Shown here piece by piece: positions 11,207 to 23,123 of a stretch of DNA of 64,000 nucleotides. The number at the start of each line of letters is the position of its first letter. Position 1 is the first letter of the stretch. The notes under the pieces were generated by a model. The model worked only from the letters and a program-made list of their open reading frames with translations, searched no databases and was not told where the DNA came from. Source of the stretch: Bradysia coprophila (lineage: Eukaryota > Arthropoda > Insecta > Diptera > Sciaridae); assembly GCF_014529535.1 (NCBI RefSeq), contig NW_023503493.1:5240001-5304000 (forward strand), written 5' to 3'. Both the position numbers and the translations under genes were made by a program.

Positions 11207-12104
11207 TACGACAGATGGAGTACTCGTTGAATTTGTTATTGTTACTGTTTGGCGGTCAGAAAAATGCAGTTTTTGGTCACTGCAATCCATAGAGTTACAA
11301 TCAAGAGATGGCATGGTGGCGCAGTCATTTTTAAACATGTCTGGGTGCCCATGTAATTTTTGGGTGCCGATTAGCATCAGCGCCACCTCTCACTGCAATT
11401 GCTAATTCAACTAATTATTTCATTCAGAAACGAGACAGTGGTTCGGACTGATTTTCTCCGGTGTGAAGTTCTTGTCCATCATTGATAATATGAAAAATAG
11501 TATTTGTTTACCGAGGTGAGAAACTAGGAAATTCCAACAAAACTAAAAGTTGCCAGAGCGAAGCGAGTTCCGCAATTCGCTCCAGTTGGAATTTCCAATT
11601 TCTCCCCAAGATAAAGAAATAATTTTTTCATTCGTGCGTGGCGTGAACAACTGTCTTTATCCACGAAGCACACACAACAAACACTTCGTGAAAAATAGTA
11701 TTTTACATAACAAGAGATGAAAAGATGAAAAGTAGAGTTTTCGTGTGAATTTTGTTGATCCGAGACTAGAGGTCAATAAACACACGAAAACGAGACTTCA
11801 TGGTCATTTTTAATGCATTTTGCATGGTGTCATGAGCTGTGTAGACAGATGAAAAATGCGTAAAAAATCAGAGTTCACATCAAAGTTACACTCGGCACGA
11901 TCCCAATTTGACATTTGTCTCATCCATTTTCTCATTTCACTGTGTACCAGCTTACACATACTGCTTCATAATAATTTAGGCTTCAGACGTTTCGGTCGTT
12001 TCCATATTCAGTTTAGTTTCGAATATAGAAACTGATGTCGACAAGTCAATAAAAACGCAATCGAAATTGTCAATCGAATGGTATTCCGATTCGAAAATCT
12101 TTAA

Positions 12105-12110
12105 TTTATT
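12105..12110 (-). terminator. Possible CoREST polyadenylation signal
   Basis: AATAAA on the minus strand, about 290 bp past the CoREST stop. It is the nearest canonical copy I noticed; weak evidence. Confidence 0.3.
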
Positions 12111-12399
12111 TGGATTAAATTTAACGTGTGGAACGAAAGCAAATTTAAACGACAAAAAGTGCTTCAAAGTGCGACTAAAACTAAAACTTCGACCATATAT
12201 GGTTGTCTCAGTATACTCAGTTCAGATTTTGTTCGAAAATTTGCTTTTTGTATAATTTAAATCGATTTCTTTTTGTGTGATCCATTTCTTTTTTTTTAAC
12301 TGAAAGCGATAGTCATTTTGCACGCAACGATAAAACATATAAAATCATAAATGCCGATCCCATACTCATGTTCGGGATGGGAATTTTCCATTGGACAAA

Positions 12400-15300
12400 T
12401 CAATTATCATTTAACGCTTTGAGTATCGGCTGTGATACTTCCTCGACATCGTCATCATCTTTGGTGTTCGTATTCTCTTCATCGGCGTCGATCTGTAACG
12501 GAAGAAATATTTTCCATTAGCCATCCCCACCGTAACAGCACGTTAGCGTTGACTTACTTCCATTATTTCCGGCTCATGCTGCTTAATGTCACTAGCGTCC
12601 AAGTCTTTCTGTTCGTTCAGTTTCAGCTGCGCCTCGTACTCCTTAACCAGTCCGTCCAGATTATGCTTCTTACGATAGTTCACAAAGAATGTACGAACTT
12701 GTGCCTCGGTCTTCGAGCCAATTATATCGGCAATTGCTCCGTACTGTTTGCCATATTTCCGGATCCCGACTATGGCCAAATTAAATTCTTCGTTGTTCCA
12801 GCGAGAACTCAACCGATTCATCGTCTCGGGCGGTATCAGTTCTTTATTATCCTCTTCGGTGTTCGCTTTCAGAGCGCTAGCGAGCTGCTTCTTCATTTGA
12901 ATCTAAATTGGATTTGGTCAGATTTGACTATCGAGGAAGCGGGAAATTGAAAACCTACTTGACTTAGTAAGGTGTTCAACTCACGATCCATCGATGCCAA
13001 CAAATTGACACTACCTTGGTCGGACTGATCGGAACTGGCTAGGGCAACAATATCGTCGTGATTGATATGCATTCCACGCGGAGGCTTACGCTTATGGCGT
13101 TCAACACCACGGCCACGTTTCGCAAAGGTTGGACCGGTTATAGGTCGTTGGGCGCCAGTACGTCTAAGAAATTCGAACAAATTAGTCCACCGATTTTTAG
13201 TCACATATCTGAGTCGTTTCGTACCTCCAATGATGGAAGCAACTGTTGCATAGTTCGCCGTGCACTGAAAGATTGGTATAATTGCATGCGACACCGCATC
13301 GAGAACAATATTTCTCGGATTTTGTCATGTTGATGTCATCTTTGGTCGATGTGCCATTGGTTGCAGTAGTTGCGGATGTCTGTGAATGGATGCAATTGAC
13401 TCATGATAGTTGTAGGATTTTAGTGGACTTTAGACAAGGACAATGAAAATGCATGCTTTATGTACACTAAACACAGTGACTACACCAAAGAAAGCTCTAA
13501 ATTTTCCCACCAAATACTGTAAAAGGCACCAGACCAGTGGTAGGAAGAAAAAAGGAAGTTTGATCGAACTATACTACATTTTCGCAATAGAAGAAGAAGA
13601 AAATGTTTTCCCAAAAACAGTCAATGAGAGGAGCCTTAAACGGTATACACACTACAAAAACTCTTTGTGTTTTCCATCATCCAAGGACAGAGGAAAATTG
13701 TACTGAAAACTCAGACTTCCAACAATTGCGCTGAAAATTTGACGACATGAGTATCAATTACATTCTGCAGAACAAACGAGTTCCTGCCGAAAGAAGAAGG
13801 GACGAGTAGTTGACGTTTCTTCAGAAAGTCCTCGAGATGAAACGACAGTCGATCTGGCGAACTGGCGGTGAGTTCGGTGAAATAGTGAGTTCCTGAAGAA
13901 ACGCCGACCAATAGCCATGTGGAGATCGTTGTTTTTTCACAAAGTTGCCGAATTTTTAGCGCAATATTTGGAAAGCATTTTGAAACCAGTAAAGAGGACT
14001 TCTCATCGGTACAAAAAAAAAATCGCCATAAAGTAACGTGTTGTGAATTAAACATGCCAACAGGCATTGAAGACCAACTGAAAAACATTATTCTAAGACG
14101 TGTCAGTGATCTGAACATGGTGAACATCAATGGCTTCCAATATCCATTGTCAAGATGTGTCGCAAAACACGCTATAGATTAAGGTTTCCTCCACATGTTT
14201 AATGACTTTTTAATTGTGAAGCAATCGTCGTCATCTCAAGAAGTAAATTGAAAATACACTCGGTTCATCAAAGTTGTACAAACCAAGGCTTTGCATGTGC
14301 ACTTCGAAAGGTAGCGTCAATGGCCATTTTATTAGACCCGCGGCGACACACCACTTTCAAACGCAAAATAATTCTAATTCACCACATATGATGAGTTGAA
14401 ATTTGTATAAGAAAAGCAGGGTGACATGAAGTCTTCCGACGACTACGTGCACATCTCATTTCAAAATGAAAAACGTTGGCGATCGACGTTACCTATCCGA
14501 ATGGCATACCTTCAAAATAGCCATGACTTGTATTTGCAGTTTACGGCATTACAAGAGTGTTTTATCGAAACGGTTGAGTATGTCGGACGAGAATGTTTAG
14601 AACTCAAGATGAGTATTAGAAGCAAGCCATTCATCATAAAATGGGATTAGTAGAATAATGATACGTTCTGAAGGAACATGTTAAGATACTTCTGAGTTGA
14701 TCAAGGCGGTGGTATCACCGTCAACTATTCCCTGTGCCGTCAACTATTTTTGAAAAAGTCTCCATGACAGTTTCAACTTGAAAATAAGAAAAGGTTTTCT
14801 TCAAGTTGAATTTTCCAAGGTTCTGAAAGAACAGGTTAACACATTCAAAATAATTGCGGCTTGTCAACTTTCGGCACTCTGGACTTTACTTAAATAGTCG
14901 TGGAATGCCTCCAAATAAATTTCTAAAAATCTAGAATTCAGTTTTGGATTTTTATAAATTTATTTGGAGGCATTCCACGACGATTTAAGTAAAGTTTAGG
15001 GTGCCGAAAGTTGGTAAGCAGCAATGAATTTCAATGTGTTAAGACATTCACGAAGGCGGGTGAAACACAAATTTTGACAATTTAGACATGTTTTGTTAAA
15101 CACACTCACTAGAGAAAACTTGAAGAAAAAAATTATTTTTATTAAGTTCACATTTCACACAATCTGCAACAAAACCTGTCTCAATTGTCAAAATTTGTGT
15201 TTCAACGACTTCGTGATCAACTTAGAAGTTTCTTTACCTGTTCTTTCAGAACCTTGGAACGATTTTTATCACGAAACACAAATTTTGTCAATTTAGACAG

Positions 15301-18300
15301 GTTTTGTTAAACACACTCATCATTGTGTCAACTTGATAAAAAAAAAAAATTTCAAGTTTTCTTTTCACTCAATCTCTAGTGAGTGTGTTTAACAAAACAT
15401 GTCTAAATTGTCAAAATTTGTGTTTCACCTGCCTTCGTGAGTGTCTCAACCAAGGCTGTATACTTTGGGGAGGTCACGCAGATCGCCATTTTATTAGATA
15501 CGCGGGAACACACCTTTTCCATACAAACAAATTCACCAAAATTGAATTTGTATGGCGTGGTGAATTTTATGTATGAAACGTGGTGTGTAACCCGCGTATC
15601 TGCATCTGCGTGACCTCTTCAAAGTATACAGCCTTGGTCTCAACCTGTTCTTTCAGAACCTTGCATTTAGGCCTGAAAATATTTCTTTGAGTCAAAATCT
15701 TTTTTTTTTTGAAAAGCTGTGAAAGCACGCAAAAATGTGTTACGTTTGAAGGAAAAATTGGTTTGTGGGTAATAACTTATCACAATCCACACAAGTTTCT
15801 CACAGTGACATAAATTAGCTCCCACAATTTTTCCATTGAAAGTGACACACCTTTACGTGTTCCAATGGTTTTACTTAGAAAAAAAGATTTCGGTTCAAGG
15901 AAATCATCAAAAAACGAATATTTTCCGGTCTTAAAAGGTTACAAATATGCAAAGGGTACATCGCTCTTAACAAATTTGATGCCCCTTCGTGGGTGTCTTA
16001 ACCTGTTCTTTCAGAATCTTGGAATAACGAGACCTTTTTTGCAGGGTCGCTCAACGAATGATTGTGAACCACTCTAAATCGGGAACAATTTAAAAAGAAT
16101 GCAAACCGTACGTACAGAAGTTCGCAAAACAATTCCATAAACAAACACAAACATTTTTCGTTCTTAATTAATTTGAATAATTTATTTACATCATTTTCTG
16201 CACGTCCATTTTTTCTTTCTTTGCTTTTTTTCTCATCTTTCTTCTTTAAATTTAACAATTTAATTTAGTTTTTTTTTCTTCTTTAGCTTAATTTAATACC
16301 GAACCTGTGTTTGGGGGAGGGGAGGACCTGGTTTTCAAATCGTATGCACATTTATACGAAATCGAAACGTTCTTTCCTTTCCTTCTTTTGTTTCTGCTTT
16401 AACAAAATTGATCTCTCACTGTCTCTCTCTCTCATACAATCTAACTAAATTTCTACTTAATTTATAGCAAAATGCTACACACAATCAACACACGGTATTA
16501 TGAATATAAATGTAGATGCAGAGCGTGTGCATAGCATTTTTTTGTCTACAGTACATCTCACAGAAGTGTCAGACGATGTGGTGTTGTTGCGGAGGTTCTA
16601 GGTTTCTGGAAAGAGTTGAAATAAAAAGGAAAAAATTGGTAAAATTCGAAATTTTAATTTTTTTTTGTTTGTTTTGTTTTACATTCTATTTCGCTAGCTA
16701 AATGTTGGGTTAATTAAAAAATAAAAATGAAAATTTATTTTGTCATACAAAATGAATAATTTAGAGGAAATGGGGAGGGAAGGTACAATGAAAATATGAA
16801 GCATTTTAGGGTAGAGTAGATTAGAAAATGGTTATAAAAAAAAGGATTTTGTATAATTTGCATGCACATCAACCAGGGCTTATTTTAGAGAATTCCGAAA
16901 TTTTTTGAAAATACTCCGAAAAAATTCCGAAAAAATCGGATTTTTTTCTTCTTCAGAATTTCCAGGAATGATTCGGATTTTTTTCAGAATTAAAATTCTC
17001 TAAAATAAGTCCTGACATCAACAAAAAAAAAAAAAACATTACGGTTAAGAATGCTTCAGGTCTACAGTTCTTAGTTCTATGTTCTGCTGACACAACTCTT
17101 CTCTACAAGAACGTCTGATTCAAAATGGAAGTGAAAGTATCGTCCCTAATCTTCACCGTTTCGATTGTAATCTATTTTTCATAAATTGTGCACACCCCTA
17201 ACCCTAATAATGAATGTGGACGCCGGATGTAATAAACAAACGAATTTTTGGTTTGTTATGGAATTGTTTGGTTTATGGAATATTTTGCCTTCATTCCGTA
17301 CGATTCCGCTAAGTCGACAATACATTTCTTCAAATTTTTCATAATTTTTTATGTTTAACGAACTACACATGCATATAAGGAACTAAGAAAACATGGACTA
17401 CACTACCTTAACTCCCACATTTAAGAGCAATGCATTCCTTGCAAATTTGTAGCCTGCATTTAGGCGGAAGAATATTCGTTTTTTGATGATTTCTCTGAAC
17501 GAAAATCTTTTTTTAAGTAAAACCACAAAGAAATGATAAGTTGGTATGCCTATGGCGAGATAGAAGGAATATGAGGTTAAAAAATGTGTACGGTATCTCG
17601 TCACAGGCGTACCAACTTATCATTTCTCTGTAAAACCATTAAAGCACGCTAAAGTGTGTGTTTCTTTTAGAGGAAAAATTGGTTTGTGGATGATAACTTG
17701 GGGACTTGGAGAAACCTTTGCAGATTACATAAATTTACACAATCTGCAAAGGTTTTACTTTTTCAAAAAAAAAGATTTTGGTTCAGAGAAATCATCAAAA
17801 AACGAATATTTTTCCGCCTAAACGTAGGCTACAAATGTGCAAATGGTCCATTGCTCTTAATACAATTGATTTGTCACAGACAACATAATCGAAGTTATTT
17901 TTTTCCCATTTGATTGATGTTTGTCTCATATTGAATGAAATGATGCCTTTGAGGTACAGTCGACGTCAGTGAAATTTAGACATGTATTTGCTTCAACTGC
18001 TTTTCAGCTAGTCCATCAAAGCAAAAGAACTTATTCGTCTTTATACGCGCGTTTTAGTGCTTAAACCGTATACAGGTGAGTGGACCAGCTGACGAACGGC
18101 TAAAGGAAATTAATGCCTAAATTTGGGAGACATTTCCTGTACCGTTTTCTTTGTGAAAAAACCAGAACAAAAAGTAAATTAGAAGAAGAATGCCTTGGAT
18201 CGGTAATTAGTGAGGATAAACAGATATCAAGAAGTTTTTGTAAGCTCTGCCTAAGGCACCACGATTGATCAAAACCACTGTGACACGTTTATTTGCGAAC

Positions 18301-21300
18301 AATCTTTGTTAGTTCAAACTATTAAATTTATCAACATGGGCGTTAGTCGTTCAATAGAATTACGGTTAGCTCGCTTAGTATGTGTTCATTACGTAGGTGG
18401 AAGCACGAGTTTTCAATGTGTAAAGGCCTACTTTTGAAAATAGAAAATCAAAACCCACTGCTGACCGGTGGCGACTCGCTTGATGAACTAGTAATACGAG
18501 AACAAATGCCTTACTCTATAGAAATTTAATTAATTTGCACTAGAAATACTTCGAAGTACGTCGTACTAATGAAGGCTTTTCATTTTGTGCCGGTTCTTGT
18601 CTTTGGGTTGAGTTATTCGGTGTGAAATTGAAAAATTAACAAATTATATCACAAAATCGAAAGTTAACCTTACCGTCCTAACAATCTCTACAACATAAAC
18701 CAATCTGTAAAAACCAAATTCTACAATTTTATCTTCAAACCATACACACCACAGTTCATGCAATTAAGACAAATTTTTACTCAGACTGAGTCTAGGACAA
18801 TTAGTTAGACAATGGATTCGTTTTCGAAAACTGATTCGTAAGATTGATAAGACACAGTAGGGTTAACAGTTTATCTGGGCCTCGGAACAGACCAACTTTA
18901 TGTCAAAAACTTAATTGAACTCGATCCGAGGCATGGTATCTTCGGGTCGGTGGTCAGTAGTTTTCTGTTGAACAAGCCACAGAAGGGAACTTATGTTTTG
19001 TTTCTTACTGAAGTATTCAAGTAATGTCATGCGCAACCAAAAACCACAGACACTCACCACAAGTCTGGCATTTTCGTACTATTAGCGAGTTCTTTACAGG
19101 GCGAATGAGCTTAGCCTTTTTGCATGACCTGTTGCGTCAACTTGTACAAGTTCGCGAATCAAAAGCGGACATGGAAATAATGTTTTCGATCCAGTCAGTG
19201 ATCAAATCCAAAATTTACGGTAAACAAAACCTTAAAACGGGCTTCCCGTTCCCGATGCTGTGTTCGGTGAAGGCTTAATTTGCTGGTATTCAAATTTTGT
19301 ACGGAAAAAATATTTCCCGGTGCTAGGTTACCATGATACCATACACTATTCCATGCCCAATCAAAGGCAGAATATTTTCGAAAATTCACATTGAAATTTA
19401 ATGAAAAATTAGATTTTCAGTCAGATGGGTGTAGACACTGAAAGCGCTGAAGGTACACAAGATCTTTCTCCGATATACTCTTTCCCTTTTCAACGAGATC
19501 ATTTTACAGATATTTGCCTGATGCGATAATTCTAAACATTGACGAGAAGCGAAGCAGTCATTTCATTACATGCTTAACTAAGCTCAAAAAGAAGGTCACA
19601 GTCAGATATAAGCTAGGGAAAATAAAATGATTTTATCGAAAAGCTGCAGTCAGAGGCAGTACTATTTCAGCATGAATTTCATTCAGCTGTTTTTCAGCTT
19701 GTTCACTCATACAAAACAAAACTGTGTCTACGGTTGGATCAGCAGTATACAAGTTGTTTTGTTTGTATGTGTCAACCAGCTGAAAAACAGCTGAAGCAAA
19801 TTGATGCTGAAATTTCACTGGCTCCGACTGTAAAAAATGTGTAACACGGAAAATTCCGAAAAAAAAATTAAATGCGGCCGTATGGTGTATGCATGTCAAG
19901 TGTGGGTTAATTGATGAGTACAATAAAATGAAAGTGAGAAAATGAAGAGAGAGAAAATAATTAATTTTGAAACCAAAAGCGATCGAGAGCATAATAGAAA
20001 ATGATAGAACGAAATGGATCGTGGCTGTCTTGTGTATAAACAAAATAGGCCAAAAAGAAACCAAAAATTAAAGGAAAAGAAAATTTCTCAGCTTTTCAAC
20101 TTATGCCACCCACCTGATTTGTGGGCGTTGATGAATTATTATGATCATCATTTGAACCTCGTGGTGGCGATCCACTTGTTCTTCGAATACCTCTATGCAG
20201 TGGCCATTTCTAAACATTTTAAAATTAAAAATTAAAAAAAAAAAATTTTGATTAGCAAATTTCGTTGGGTCAGGTCGTAAATTTCGTCGTCATCGGTTCT
20301 GGCGAAGGGTGTGAATCGGATTCGATTATAATAACATTTTGATGGGCCACAAAATGTCATTATATCTCTTCAGAACAAAACAAAAAACAAATCAAAACAA
20401 TTGAAATCAAAGAAGTTATGTGGACCGATAGAAGGAGAATATTGACGAAGAAAAATGCCAAGTTAAGAACACTTCGATCGATCAGTCTATACAACTTCTT
20501 TGATCAAAATTCTACAAAAAACCATAACACTGCTTGCAGCACACAAATCAAAATAATTAAAAAAACAAAAAACAAAAATCGAGAAACCAAACCAATCCAA
20601 CCAACCCCAAACTTTAGTGTCCGCGGTTAAGAACCTACCTTTTCTTCGGTGTCCGATTCTTCGTTACTGCCGTTTTCGCTTCCATTCTCTGATCCCTCTT
20701 TCGCTTTAATCTTCTCCTGTCTATCCATTACTGACGTACGGCTACGCGTTTTTTTCCAGGAGTAGTAATATTTGACTAGACTGGGAATGGGCTTGTCGGG
20801 CAGCTGTTAGAAAAGAACCAACCGAATTAAAATCCATCGGATCAATCGCATACAACTTCAAAGTATAACCTTACCATCTGTCTGATTCGATGAAAACTTT
20901 TGCCGTGAAATTGAAATGCTTGCTCGAATAAAACTTTGTCTTCGACAGTCCATTCGTCCGGAAATGGTGTGAAATTAGCTAAATCTAACACGGCCCGTTC
21001 CAGATCGTGTTTGTGCCAGAATAGCATGCCGAGCGCCTGTTCACCGTTGTAGCCATATTTTTCCTTTGCCACGGAAATGTATTCTTCCACTGGTTTCGGG
21101 AAAGGTTCGGATTTATTAGTTTGTTCAATGTTTGCGTTACGGATTAAGCCCAACTTACATTTACTTTCTGGTATGTCTGTGGTGGGCGACCACACTAGCA
21201 GTGCACGATCGGTCAGTGTTTCCGGTTTTCTGTCAGTGATCGGGATTAGTTCTGGACAAACGACTTGATAGTCTTTACCAACACGAATTTTTTCTGGAAA

Positions 21301-23123
21301 AAGAGGAAAATTTTCATTGCTTTAGAAAGCTGAGTTAAAGGTACGACGACTACGAAGGCCAGCGGATTTTTTTTTCTGAGGCTGGTCATAAATTAAAGGC
21401 GTTTACGGCGATTACCACGACCCAAGAACAATCAAAAATAAATTCAGGAAAGAGAACTAATGCTGAGGAACGACCGGTGTGTAATTCATGAAAGAAAATT
21501 CAGTTTCGTCATTCATCCCTCAAAAATTTTCAGTTGAATGCTTAACACACGGAGATGACTGAACGAGCTTGTTTTGGTAATTTCCGTGATATCCATAGAT
21601 AACGAACAACCCTCGTTTGCTTGTTCAGATTACACCCTATGCGAAATAACAACACTAAGGGAAGTCTAGTGTCTAGCAGACAAAGAGGGATATTCGAAGC
21701 TAACCAAATTTGGTGGAAGGACATTCTTAAACAGAGTGACAGGAAGTGTCACAAATGTTGACAGTTATCCAAAAAATGGTTTTGGTTTTCCGATTACTTC
21801 AATTACGTTAGAGCATAGCACCACATAAAGTGGAAATCGAAATCTATTTTCTCGAAAATGGTTCACGATTTTAGCCTGGAAATTTCCGTGGGTCGATTTT
21901 AACTTGATCTGGCTGTGCTAACCAAAGAACCTAAACCACTGAAGGTAATGCAAAACCGCACAAGCACATCGAACCCAAGTTTCACGTGAGTTCGAGTCCA
22001 GCATAAGAGTACACACTGTTGCAGCACCTACGAATTCACTTAGATTTTTCGCAGTACTTTCCCAACATTTACGTCTCATATTCACCACATTCCGTCAATT
22101 CTATAGAAATCGTTAGCGCTGCAAACGAAATATGGTGCTGCATTGCTGCACTTAAATTTATCCGAAACTTGGGTTCCGTATTTTTTGTGATTCGCTGAAG
22201 ATATGCATTACCTTCTGACAGTTTTGCATTACTTTGGTACTAGCCATGAGGAAAATTAAAATTTCCGCAAAATTGTACCCTATGTTCCACATCGATTGGA
22301 AATTGTACATAGCGTCAAAAAATGGGAAGAGGCATAACCAGCAATCAATGCGTATTTAACACACTCTGGCATTGAGTTAGTTCTGTTGATATATGTTGTG
22401 GCGCGACCAAGACCCCATTGACGTTGTAAAATTGTAAAATCAACTTTCGTCTGACGTACAGTTACCGGAAATAATGATAAGGCCAACAACTGTGCAAATA
22501 AATGTGTTCTCGCTGACTCTATGGTTGATTTTGTTTGACTAAAATTCGTTTCAATTTTGATTCTTTCGGCATTGCGAACAATTATGAATTGACAGCCGTT
22601 CCATACGTAATTTAGTCTTTGATTCAAACAAACAACTGGCAGAAACCATAAACAGAAACAATTTTCTTCCACAATTTCTTACCTTCGTATTCGCTTTTCG
22701 TCTTTGTTTTGCCGATTTTCTTTGTCGCTGAAACGGGAAAAAAAAATCAAAAACCAATTTTATTATCTGCATCGAACAATTTGCAATCTTGCAAGTGCAT
22801 CGTCTACCGTCATCCAGCAACGAATCGTAATGCGTTCAACATTCGCATATTTCTATACAACGTTTTTATGACTACACCAGTGGCTTTTCCACCGAAAATG
22901 ATAACAAAAATTCAAAGCAGCGATCATTTTCGTGACGCGAATTTCGTCGTTGTTGTTGTTGTTGCGGGTAGACGAATTCACATACGAAATAAAATTCAAT
23001 GTAACACTTACAATCATCGTCTGAACTGGAATCAGGTGAACCACCATGACCGTTGGGGCTCGGTCCACGCGATCTCTTCCCGTTGCGTACGTTATTTTCG
23101 TTATTCCTTTCGTTCAGCACCAT
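12400..23123 (-). CDS. CoREST: CoREST / REST corepressor (RCOR) orthologue, complete
   Basis: Scaffold of the LSD1-HDAC histone-demethylase/deacetylase corepressor complex in the nucleus. Nine minus-strand exons join with correct GT-AG sites and phases: 23123-23012, 22727-22683, 21293-20875, 20803-20639, 20209-20114, 13379-13225, 13163-12959, 12902-12558, 12492-12400. Total 1,635 nt, 544 residues. Domains: a Ser/Asp-rich N terminus with [11 protein letters not shown]2 at about 54-125 ([13 protein letters not shown]); SANT1 at about 160-210 ([28 protein letters not shown]); an acidic stretch EESDTEEK; a GATA-like finger C304-C307-C323-C326; a linker helix around LNTLLSQIQMKKQL that in the family contacts LSD1; SANT2 at about 431-482 ([24 protein letters not shown]). 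The start ATG (AAACATGG) opens the only matching frame. Exon 5 (96 nt) and the finger exon could be alternative. A 6.7-kb intron (13380-20113) carries many elements. Confidence 0.95.
13225..13379 (-). other. CoREST: CoREST exon encoding a GATA-like zinc finger
   Basis: 155-nt exon between CATTCACAG and AG|GTACGA. It encodes C-x2-C-x15-C-x2-C followed by FHHWR, and continues across a 61-bp intron into [11 protein letters not shown]. The C-x2-C...C-x2-C..YW(R)RTG..RP pattern is that of GATA-type fingers. The exon starts in phase 0 and ends in phase 2, which explains why the next exon begins one base before a codon. Confidence 0.85.
14816..15256. mobile_element. hAT-like MITE, 'CAAGGTTCTGAAAGAACAGG' family, with nested insertion
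   Basis: Ends CAAGGTTCTGAAAGAACAGG and CCTGTTCTTTCAGAACCTTG are perfect inverses. Copies or ends of the same family recur at about 15641-15664, 15999-16023, 29190-29205, 29786-29810 and 29875-30116. A second inverted-repeat element (14865-15013) is inserted inside. No clean duplication flanks this copy. Confidence 0.65.
14865..15013. mobile_element. Fold-back element nested in 14816-15256
   Basis: CAACTTTCGGCAC at the left and GTGCCGAAAGTTG at the right. The arms continue with GTGGAATGCCTCCAAATAAA and its inverse around an AT-rich centre, so almost the entire 149 bp is a hairpin. Confidence 0.7.
15451..15636. mobile_element. hAT-type MITE with perfect 8-bp target duplication
   Basis: Termini CAAGGCTGTATACTTTG and CAAAGTATACAGCCTTG are exact inverses. 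The element is flanked by GTCTCAAC at 15443-15450 and 15637-15644. It is inserted into the right arm of a CAAGGTTCTGAAAG-family repeat. The uninterrupted version of that site (GTGTCTTAACCTGTTCTTTC) is present at about 15993-16012. Related one-sided fragments occur at about 8759, 14310 and 57210. Confidence 0.88.
16874..17014. mobile_element. hAT-type MITE, CAGGGCTTATTTT family, 8-bp duplication
   Basis: The left end CAGGGCTTATTTTAGAGAAT is mirrored by ATTCTCTAAAATAAGTCCTG. It is flanked by an exact ACATCAAC on both sides (16866-16873 and 17015-17022). A sister copy lies at 48085-48255. Confidence 0.88.
17421..17860. mobile_element. Fold-back repeat, 'TTAAGAGCAATG' family
   Basis: TTAAGAGCAATG at the left mirrors CATTGCTCTTAA at the right (one substitution). 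Inside, GTAGCCTGCATTTAGGCGGA is the inverse of the right-hand TCCGCCTAAACGTAGGCTAC. Fragments lie at 15870-15990 and a second full copy at 55091-55594. Confidence 0.6.
19647..19830. mobile_element. Inverted-repeat element, CAGTCRGAGSCAGT family
   Basis: CAGTCAGAGGCAGTACTATTTCAGCAT at the left is the imperfect inverse of the right end, and CAGCTGTTTTTCAGCTTG mirrors an inner segment. Partial relatives are at 17956-18045 and 42985-43085. Confidence 0.55.
21922..22237. mobile_element. CoREST: Diverged MITE in CoREST intron 2
   Basis: CCAAAG...CACTGAAGGTAATG at the left and CATTACCTTCTGACAG...CTTTGG at the right are imperfect inverses. The internal AACCCAAGTTTC / GAAACTTGGGTT pair matches the 1143-1430 family. 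Confidence 0.5.

Larger units (their letters stand above)
8421..12399. other. Intergenic, element-rich
   Basis: Between two minus-strand genes. Contains a possible hAT-end fragment (AAGGCTGTACACTTTGGGGA, about 8759-8778), MITE 9361-9522, a repeated segment at 9630-9830, fold-back 9834-9948 and the 1.18-kb element 10030-11206. A motif with CGAAGCGAGTTCC lies near 11560. No coding exon was found. Confidence 0.6.
13380..20113 (-). other. CoREST: Large CoREST intron (6.7 kb)
   Basis: No further exon was needed or convincingly found. The intron holds the nested element cluster 14816-15650, the hAT MITE 16874-17014, the fold-back 17421-17860 and the element 19647-19830, plus T-rich low-complexity stretches at 16180-16300 and 16640-16860. 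Frames such as 13443-13706 have no recognisable content. Confidence 0.6.

Noticed and set aside
12432..13333. Plus-strand frames opposite CoREST exons
   Set aside because: Shadows; the minus strand carries the SANT2 and zinc-finger exons.
18669..18699. 31-nt segment with TTTACAG and GTAAGG borders in the big CoREST intron
   Set aside because: Its length would break the phase-0 join and it has an in-frame stop; the finger exon at 13225-13379 already restores phase.
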